Of a DNA stretch of 31,988 bases, positions 28,084 to 31,988 are shown piece after piece. Position 1 is the first letter of the stretch, and every line of letters starts with the position of its first letter. The stretch comes from a virus. Location: the IMG/VR virus record IMGVR_UViG_3300008448_007598, positions 1-31,988 of that record. One strand, written 5' to 3'. The notes below the pieces were generated by a model. That model ran no database searches. It saw only the letters and a list, made by a program, of their open reading frames with translations, and was not told the origin of the DNA. Made by a program: the position numbers and the translations under genes.

Positions 28084-28431
28084 ATGACAAATATTGAACT
28101 ATTCAAAATTCATAAGGAATTATGTACAAATGCATTAGATTTAATGCAAAAGAAAAATCATGATTATGCTGGAAGCAAAGGAAATGAACCTTTTGCAAAT
28201 TTCACAAGAAGCGAAGCAATGGGAATTACGACAACAGAAAAGGCGATGCTCGTAAGAATGTTAGATAAAATGAGTCGTCTTTCATCATTTACTGATTCTG
28301 GAGAATTCAAAGTAGAAGATGAGAAATTGCAAGACACTATAATTGATGTGATTAATTATTCCGTATTGCTATATGCGTATATGTCTCAAAAGATTCAAAA
28401 AGAATATACTATTATCGAACTTCAAAAATGA
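28084..28431 (+). CDS. DUF1599-like protein (nucleotide-modification-associated / MazG-like helical)
   Basis: 115 residues, all-helical in appearance. KKNHDYAGSKG, EPFANFTRSEA, KAMLVRMLDKMSRLSSF and VEDEKLQDTIIDVINYSVLL follow the DUF1599 pattern, grouped with nucleotide-modification-associated and MazG-like proteins. Conserved Asp/Glu residues in the last two helices (DEKL..D...D) would suit metal-dependent nucleotide binding. ATG 28084 is chosen over an in-frame TTG at 28072 because of GGAG at 28074-28077. Its stop overlaps the polymerase ATG by 4 nt (ATGA), so the two are translated together. A nucleotide-pool or DNA-modification role is plausible; the reaction is unknown. Confidence 0.8.
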   Translation: MTNIELFKIHKELCTNALDLMQKKNHDYAGSKGNEPFANFTRSEAMGITTTEKAMLVRMLDKMSRLSSFTDSGEFKVEDEKLQDTIIDVINYSVLLYAYMSQKIQKEYTIIELQK

Positions 28432-29909
28432 AATATTATACAAACATCTACTACAATTTTGACGAGATCTTGGTAGTAGAGAATGTAAATGGAAAAAAGG
28501 ATTACATTCGGGAAAAGTTCAACCCGAGTGTTTTTCTACCATCAAGAACAAAAACAAATTATAAGTCTATCTCTGGAGAGTATCTTGCAGAGATGACTTT
28601 TGATTCTTATAGTTCGTATAAAGAATTTACTACGAAGTATAAAGAAATTCCAGACTTCCATATTCACGGTGATATTGCTTCAGAATATCAGTTCATTAAT
28701 AAACGATACGGAACAAATATTGATTATAATTTTTCAGAACTTGATATCATGTATATTGATATTGAGACTTCTTCTGAAAAAGGATTTCCTTCTATTGAAG
28801 ATCCTGAAGAGCAAGTGATTGCAATTTCTTTAGAATCTACGAAGACGGGAAAGGCAACATTTTGTCTTGGCACATTCAACGCAACAGATGATCGAAAGAT
28901 CTTTGAGTTTGACGATGAAGAAGAACTTCTAAAGAAGTTTATTAATTACTTTGCAGATAATTATCCAGACATCGTAACTGGATGGAACATTCGATTCTTC
29001 GACTTTCCATATCTCATTAAACGAACAAATAAAATTCTTGGAAAGAAACACTCCAAGAATATTTCACCTTGGGGCATTCTCAAGGAACGATTTGTGACAC
29101 GAAGAAATGATAAAGAAGAACTTTGCTATGATATCGTTGGAATCTCAATTCTAGACTATTACGAACTGTATAATACTTTCACATACGTCAAGCAAGAATC
29201 ATATAGTCTGAACCATATTTCATATGTTGAATTGGGAGAAAAGAAACTCTCATACGATGAGTTCGAAAGCATTACTGAATTCTACAAGAAAGATTTTCAG
29301 AAGTTCATTCAATACAATATTCGTGACGTTGAACTTGTTCAGAAACTAGAAGAGAAACTTAAACTGATCGAACTTGCAGTTGCACTTGCGTATTCGGCAG
29401 GAGTTAATTATCAAGACGTATTCTCACAGGTAAGAACGTGGGACGTTATTATCTACAACTACTTGTCTGAAAAGGGAATCGTAATTCCTCCAAAGAGAAA
29501 GTTTAGAAAAGATGAACAATATGCTGGAGCATATGTAAAAGAACCAATCGTAGGAATGCATAAGTGGGTAGTCTCGTTCGACCTTAACTCTCTATATCCG
29601 CATCTCATAATGCAATTCAATATTTCTCCCGAAACATTAACTGAGCAGGGAATGAGAGGAACAATCTCTCCAGAAGGAATATTGAAGAACGGTAGAAACA
29701 GTATGCTCTTCATCGAAGAACATAAAAAGAATGATCTATCTGTTGCAGCAAACGGAACAACATACCGAAAAGATATTCGTGGATTTCTTCCAGAACTTAT
29801 GGAAAATATGTATCAAGATCGAAAAGATTTCAAAAAGAAAATGATTGAGTCGAAAAAGAATCTAGAAGAAATTAATAAAGAACTTAAGCGAAGAGGGTTG
29901 CAATCCTAG
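28428..29909 (+). CDS. 43: Family B DNA polymerase, N-terminal half only (gp43A-like)
   Basis: 493 residues of a T4 gp43-type polymerase. The 3'-5' exonuclease motifs are complete: Exo I YIDIETSS (D111, E113), Exo II GWNIRFFDFPY (about 185-195), Exo III YNIRDVELV (about 297). Polymerase motif A, FDLNSLYPHL, is at about 384. The frame then runs through ENMYQDRKDFKKKM and stops at TAG after a charged helix (EEINKELKRRGLQS). Full-length gp43 is about 900 residues. The fingers, motif B (KxxxNSxYG), motif C (DTDS) and thumb are absent, and the next 2 kb do not encode them in any frame I checked. A split polymerase, as known for gene 43 in some Aeromonas T4-like phages, is more likely than a dead gene. 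Confidence 0.9.
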   Translation: MKYYTNIYYNFDEILVVENVNGKKDYIREKFNPSVFLPSRTKTNYKSISGEYLAEMTFDSYSSYKEFTTKYKEIPDFHIHGDIASEYQFINKRYGTNIDYNFSELDIMYIDIETSSEKGFPSIEDPEEQVIAISLESTKTGKATFCLGTFNATDDRKIFEFDDEEELLKKFINYFADNYPDIVTGWNIRFFDFPYLIKRTNKILGKKHSKNISPWGILKERFVTRRNDKEELCYDIVGISILDYYELYNTFTYVKQESYSLNHISYVELGEKKLSYDEFESITEFYKKDFQKFIQYNIRDVELVQKLEEKLKLIELAVALAYSAGVNYQDVFSQVRTWDVIIYNYLSEKGIVIPPKRKFRKDEQYAGAYVKEPIVGMHKWVVSFDLNSLYPHLIMQFNISPETLTEQGMRGTISPEGILKNGRNSMLFIEEHKKNDLSVAANGTTYRKDIRGFLPELMENMYQDRKDFKKKMIESKKNLEEINKELKRRGLQS

Positions 29910-29925
29910 ACATAGAGAGTATACT

Positions 29926-30477
29926 ATGGACATGGAAACTAGGAACGTAATTGATCACTACCATTATTGGAAGCATGATGCAATTCTTGCAGATCTTAAC
30001 ACAAAGAGGCATAATTTTACAGTTCTTTGTAGCAATCTTTACAACGATTTCAATATTGCTACAGTCATTCGTAACGCAAATGCGTTTCTCGCAAAGCAAG
30101 TAATTCTTTACGGATCTAAACAATATGATCGTCGCGGCACTGTCGGTACACATCATTATACGAACTTTGTACATACCAGAACATTTCCTGAACTCAAGGA
30201 ATATATCTATTCCCTTGAACAACAATATGGACATGTTACTGTAGTTGGTATTGATAATGTAAAAGATTCTATGCCAATCAATACATACGATTGGAATAAA
30301 AATACACATTATGTTCTTGCGTTTGGTCAAGAACAAGTAGGACTTCCACAAGAAATTCTTGACATTTGTAAATCTACATTGTATATTAAGCAGTATGGAA
30401 GTGTGCGAAGTTTGAATGTAGGAACAGCAAGTGGTATCGCAATGTATTCTTATTGCGAATACCTTGAGCGAGATTGA
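29926..30477 (+). CDS. SpoU/TrmH-family RNA 2'-O-methyltransferase (SPOUT)
   Basis: 183 residues with the three SPOUT motifs. Motif 1 is FNIATVIRNANAFLAKQVIL (about 43-63) with the catalytic Asn-Arg. Motif 2 is FGQEQVGLPQEILDI (about 133). Motif 3 is YGSVRSLNVGTASGIAMYSY (about 156-175), forming the SAM-binding trefoil knot. No extra RNA-binding domain is present, as in small TrmL-type enzymes that methylate the wobble base of tRNA-Leu. Because two tRNA-Leu genes lie within 1 kb, modification of phage or host tRNA is a reasonable idea, but rRNA is possible. ATG 29926 has GAGAG 6 nt upstream. The stop is 44 nt before tRNA-Gln, with a tRNA fragment between. Confidence 0.85.
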   Translation: MDMETRNVIDHYHYWKHDAILADLNTKRHNFTVLCSNLYNDFNIATVIRNANAFLAKQVILYGSKQYDRRGTVGTHHYTNFVHTRTFPELKEYIYSLEQQYGHVTVVGIDNVKDSMPINTYDWNKNTHYVLAFGQEQVGLPQEILDICKSTLYIKQYGSVRSLNVGTASGIAMYSYCEYLERD

Positions 30478-30486
30478 GATAGGTAA

Positions 30487-30521
30487 TACCCCGTGGTGAA
30501 ACGGTATCACAGGAGACTTAT
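30487..30521 (+). pseudogene. tRNA 5'-half remnant (Leu-like)
   Basis: The sequence reads as the first half of a tRNA: acceptor 5' strand TACCCCG, TG, D-arm GTG-AAACGGTAT-CAC, one linker base, anticodon-stem 5' strand GGAGA and CTTA of a loop. It then runs directly into tRNA-Gln with no 3' half. GTGGTGAAAC is shared with the intact tRNA-Leu at 31208. GGAGACTTA is typical of tRNA-Leu(UAA). I read it as a deletion relic. Confidence 0.45.
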
Positions 30522-30593
30522 TGGGGAGTAGTTCAATGGTAGAACTCCCGCCTTTGGAGCGGGCTGTTGAAAGTTCGAATCTTTCCTCCCCAG
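30522..30593 (+). tRNA. tRNA-Gln (UUG)
   Basis: A complete cloverleaf: acceptor TGGGGAG/CTCCCCA with all seven pairs and the U1-A72 pair characteristic of tRNA-Gln, D-arm GTTC/GAAC, anticodon stem CCCGC/GCGGG with loop CTTTGGA (anticodon TTG at 30554-30556). The variable loop is CTGTT, the T-arm GAAAG/CTTTC with loop TTCGAAT, and the discriminator G. The CCA end is not encoded. It reads CAA, a frequent codon in this AT-rich genome. Confidence 0.9.
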
Positions 30594-30604
30594 TTTTGTT
30601 GTAA

Positions 30605-30644
30605 ATGGTATCATTTATATATAGATATATATAGGTGATACCAT
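30605..30644 (+). promoter_or_regulatory. RNA hairpin that hides the HNH start codon
   Basis: An inverted repeat with perfect 9-bp outer arms ATGGTATCA (30605-30613) and TGATACCAT (30636-30644). Two U-G pairs follow and then a 7-bp UA-rich stem closing an AGAU loop. The RNA would form an 18-bp stem. The first two bases of the HNH ATG (30643-30645) and the weak AGG at 30633-30635 lie inside it, so translation should be blocked on any long read-through transcript. Confidence 0.7.
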
Positions 30645-31137
30645 GAAAAAGAAAACATCCTCTATATGGAAAATAGAAAAACAAAAATTACAGGAAATAG
30701 TTTCTTCCTGTACCTCATTTAGTAAAATTTTAAAATATTTTAATTTACTAAACAAAGGTGGAAATGTAAAAACTCTTAAATCTAGATTAGATTATGATTC
30801 TATAGATTATAGTCATATTCGTCTTGGTAAAGGTTCAAATTCGGGAAGAAAGTTTATAAAAAAACATACACCACTAAATGAACTTTTTACAATAAATTCA
30901 AACTATAATAGAAATCATCTTAAAAGAAAAATAATAAAAAATAAACTACTACTTGAAGAATGTCAAATGTGTGGTATAATTGACACATGGAATGGAAAAC
31001 ATCTAACTCTTCAATTAGACCATATAAATGGAATTTCAAACGATAATAGATTAGATAATCTTAGATTTTTATGTCCAAATTGTCATTCTCAGACTGATAC
31101 ATTTTCTGGAAGAAAATCTAAAAATACGGGGATGTAG
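30643..31137 (+). CDS. HNH endonuclease (probable homing enzyme)
   Basis: 164 residues. An N-terminal helical, lysine-rich segment with a winged-helix look (CTSFSKILKYFNLLNKGGNVKT is its core region) is followed by a C-terminal HNH nuclease: CQMC at about 107 (zinc), LTLQLDHINGISNDNRLDNL at about 122-142 with the catalytic Asp-His, and LCPNCHSQT with the second zinc pair and final His. This is the standard layout of free-standing phage HNH nucleases that cut one or both strands. It lies between tRNA genes, its start codon is in a hairpin, and its last three codons and stop lie inside the next tRNA gene. GC is about 28%, lower than the polymerase region. Target site unknown. Confidence 0.9.
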   Translation: MKKKTSSIWKIEKQKLQEIVSSCTSFSKILKYFNLLNKGGNVKTLKSRLDYDSIDYSHIRLGKGSNSGRKFIKKHTPLNELFTINSNYNRNHLKRKIIKNKLLLEECQMCGIIDTWNGKHLTLQLDHINGISNDNRLDNLRFLCPNCHSQTDTFSGRKSKNTGM

Positions 31138-31200
31138 TCCAATGGCCGAGACAAACGACTTAAAATCGTTCCAGTGTGGGTTCGAGTCCCACCATCCCTA
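31128..31200 (+). tRNA. tRNA-Leu (UAA), short variable loop
   Basis: Acceptor GGGGATG/CATCCCT (pair 1-72 is G-U), D-arm GTC/GAC with GG in the loop, anticodon stem AACGA/TCGTT, loop CTTAAAA with anticodon TAA. The variable loop is CCAGT (5 nt), T-arm GTGGG/CCCAC with TTCGAGT, and discriminator A. The anticodon reads leucine UUA. A 5-nt variable loop is unusual because bacterial tRNA-Leu are class II. Encoded CCA is absent. Its first 10 nt overlap the 3' end of the HNH gene. Confidence 0.85.
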
Positions 31201-31207
31201 TTCACAC

Positions 31208-31289
31208 ACCAAAGTGGTGAAACTGGCATACACGATTGATTCAAAATCAATTGCCTAACGGCATGTGGGTTCGATTCCCACCTTTGGTA
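31208..31289 (+). tRNA. tRNA-Leu (CAA)
   Basis: Acceptor ACCAAAG/CTTTGGT (seven pairs), D-arm GTG/CAC with GG in the loop, anticodon stem ATTGA/TCAAT, loop TTCAAAA with anticodon CAA. A class II variable arm TGCC-TAAC-GGCA is present, as expected for leucine, with T-arm GTGGG/CCCAC and discriminator A. CCA is not encoded. It reads UUG. It lies 7 nt after tRNA-Leu(UAA) and marks the border to the GC-rich segment. Confidence 0.93.
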
Positions 31290-31291
31290 TT

Positions 31292-31555
31292 ATGAACAGA
31301 GAACGCTACATCGAACTCGACCGATCAGGAACAGGACTCACCAAGGAAGAGTGGGAACAGGGTTGGCATTGGTGCAACGAATGGGATGGGATGCTTGTTG
31401 GACCAAACACCGATGAAGCACTTGTCTGCTCCTGCGGTCATCCTACCATCGAAGCATGGAAGGAATCGGAAGAGGGCAAGAAGATGCAGAAGATTCTTGA
31501 CGAGCGATTCGAAAAACTCACCGAGAAAAACTTCTTGATGGAGGACGGCAAGTGA
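31292..31555 (+). CDS. Small hypothetical protein, possible zinc binder
   Basis: 87 residues. Aromatic/acidic core EEWEQGWHWCNEWDGMLVG, then a CSCGH motif near residue 50; with the first Cys (C-N-E-W-D region) these Cys and His residues could bind a metal. Similar small Trp/Cys-rich proteins occur in large phages, but I cannot name a family. ATG 31292 is used; an in-frame GTG at 31265 lies inside the tRNA and is rejected. GC is about 55%, unlike everything upstream. The stop overlaps the next GTG start by GTGA. It ends in MEDGK, as does the next protein. Confidence 0.68.
   Translation: MNRERYIELDRSGTGLTKEEWEQGWHWCNEWDGMLVGPNTDEALVCSCGHPTIEAWKESEEGKKMQKILDERFEKLTEKNFLMEDGK
31537..31555 (+). 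repeat. 19-bp direct repeat, copy 1 (gene junction)
   Basis: GATGGAGGACGGCAAGTGA, coding the C-terminal MEDGK, the TGA stop and the overlapping GTG start of the next gene. An identical copy lies at 31827-31845 at the next gene junction, 290 bp away; the flanks differ. Confidence 0.95.
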
Positions 31556-31845
31556 TCAAAAAGAAGGCTAAGACCACCCGCACCACCAAGATGGAGCGTC
31601 TGCGTATCGCAGCAGAGAAGAATCGTCCCGTGGGCGTGAGGGTTGTATCGGAAGGACGATGTGAGGTGGAGATCACCACACTCTACAACTCCACTATGCA
31701 CAAGCGCATGGGAGGAGTTCGTGCGGACTATTTTGATACCTCTGAACCTGCTTCACCGACCGTCTACATGGACAATCCGCACAACTTGCGAGTCCTTGCA
31801 CAGGCTCTGCTTGCGGCAGCGGATTGGATGGAGGACGGCAAGTGA
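31552..31845 (+). CDS. Small hypothetical protein (GTG start, basic N terminus)
   Basis: 97 residues from a GTG that overlaps the previous TGA. It has a lysine/arginine-rich N-terminal 25 residues, a beta-strand stretch (GVRVVSEGRCEVEIT), then NPHNLRVLAQALLAAADWME, an amphipathic helix resembling the ends of small regulatory or accessory phage proteins. I do not recognise a family. ATG at 31591 is an alternative start but would lose the coupling. It ends in MEDGK and again overlaps the next GTG. Lying exactly between two copies of a 19-bp repeat, it may be a movable unit. Confidence 0.65.
   Translation: MIKKKAKTTRTTKMERLRIAAEKNRPVGVRVVSEGRCEVEITTLYNSTMHKRMGGVRADYFDTSEPASPTVYMDNPHNLRVLAQALLAAADWMEDGK
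31827..31845 (+). repeat. 19-bp direct repeat, copy 2 (gene junction)
   Basis: Identical to 31537-31555, including stop codon and overlapping GTG start of the following gene. Repetition of a whole translational junction is more than shared codon choice would require. Confidence 0.95.
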
Positions 31846-31988
31846 CAACCAAAGAATACATGGAGGCAAAAATCCAACAACTGATCGCCAAGTGTGATCG
31901 CCTGACGATGGAACGGGATGAGGCACGGCGGGAGGTATGTAGAAACGAATCACACCATCTACCAACAATGTCAGACCCATACCGCGAA
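31842..31988 (+). CDS. Small hypothetical protein (partial, runs off the window)
   Basis: A GTG that overlaps the previous TGA (GTGA) opens a frame of 49 codons to the window end with no stop. The sequence (TKEYMEAKIQQLIAKCDRL, then ERDEARREV) is a charged amphipathic helix, probably a coiled coil. The same start arrangement as the previous gene and the same high GC support it as the third gene of the cassette row. No family recognised. Confidence 0.6.
   Translation, partial: MTTKEYMEAKIQQLIAKCDRLTMERDEARREVCRNESHHLPTMSDPYRE

Noticed and set aside
29898-29925. Third promoter (TTGCAA-N16-TATACT) before the RNA methylase
   Set aside because: The TATACT touches the ATG at 29926, leaves no room for transcription start upstream, lacks the extended TG, and serves instead as spacer after GAGAG.
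30605-30644. Rho-independent terminator after tRNA-Gln
   Set aside because: The stem is long, but no T-run follows it; the HNH start codon lies at its 3' end, so a translational switch fits better.
29884-30684. 266-codon open frame on the minus strand
   Set aside because: It runs antisense through the SpoU gene, tRNA-Gln and the HNH start and its protein shows no family pattern; the + strand genes are clear.
31265-31291. GTG start extending the 31292 gene upstream
   Set aside because: The extension would lie within the T-arm and acceptor stem of tRNA-Leu(CAA).

Overview
The window is about 32 kb of a very compact, low-GC (about 30%) phage genome. Every gene I accept is on the + strand, usually with 0-20 nt between genes or short ATGA, TAATG or GTGA overlaps. 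A T4-like myovirus is the best fit: there is a family B DNA polymerase with T4 gp43-type motifs, TATAAATA late-promoter octamers sit just upstream of virion and glycosyltransferase genes, and there is a long tail-fibre block, a dUTPase, phage tRNAs and an HNH endonuclease. Nothing in the sequence identifies the host. The large surface-sugar locus and collagen-like fibres recall marine and freshwater T4-like phages, but that is inference.

Region 1 (1-14211) is a surface-sugar locus. It holds a dTDP-glucose-4,6-dehydratase-like enzyme, an HpcH/HpaI aldolase, an SDR, a 3-dehydroquinate-synthase-like cyclase, a ThDP enzyme of the acetolactate-synthase family and an NAD-dependent reductase. These are followed by a PLP/[2Fe-2S] 3-dehydrase (E1/RfbH type), an unknown protein, an FkbM O-methyltransferase, a sugar C-methyltransferase-like protein, a short DUF4254-like protein, GDP-fucose synthase, GDP-mannose 4,6-dehydratase and a GT2-TPR glycosyltransferase. 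Together they look able to make at least one GDP-6-deoxyhexose and one deoxygenated, possibly carbon-branched sugar.

Region 2 (14212-26196) is late structural: tail-fibre and receptor-binding genes. It includes a fibre with 51 collagen-like Gly-X-Y triplets and four consecutive genes sharing one N-terminal adaptor architecture but with different C-terminal parts.

Region 3 (26193-29909) is DNA metabolism: dUTPase, an amino-methyltransferase-type DNA methylase, a DUF1599-like protein, and the N-terminal half (exonuclease plus motif A) of DNA polymerase, which ends before motifs B and C. Two similar extended -10 promoters precede dut and the DUF1599-polymerase pair.

Region 4 (29926-31289) follows the polymerase break. 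It has a SpoU/TrmH-type RNA 2'-O-methyltransferase, a tRNA 5'-half remnant, tRNA-Gln(UUG), an HNH endonuclease whose start codon lies in a strong RNA hairpin, and two tRNA-Leu genes (UAA with a short variable loop, CAA with a long one).

Region 5 (31290-31988) changes abruptly to about 55% GC and contains small GTGA-coupled genes. Two of these end in an identical 19-bp sequence, which suggests imported or exchanged cassettes.
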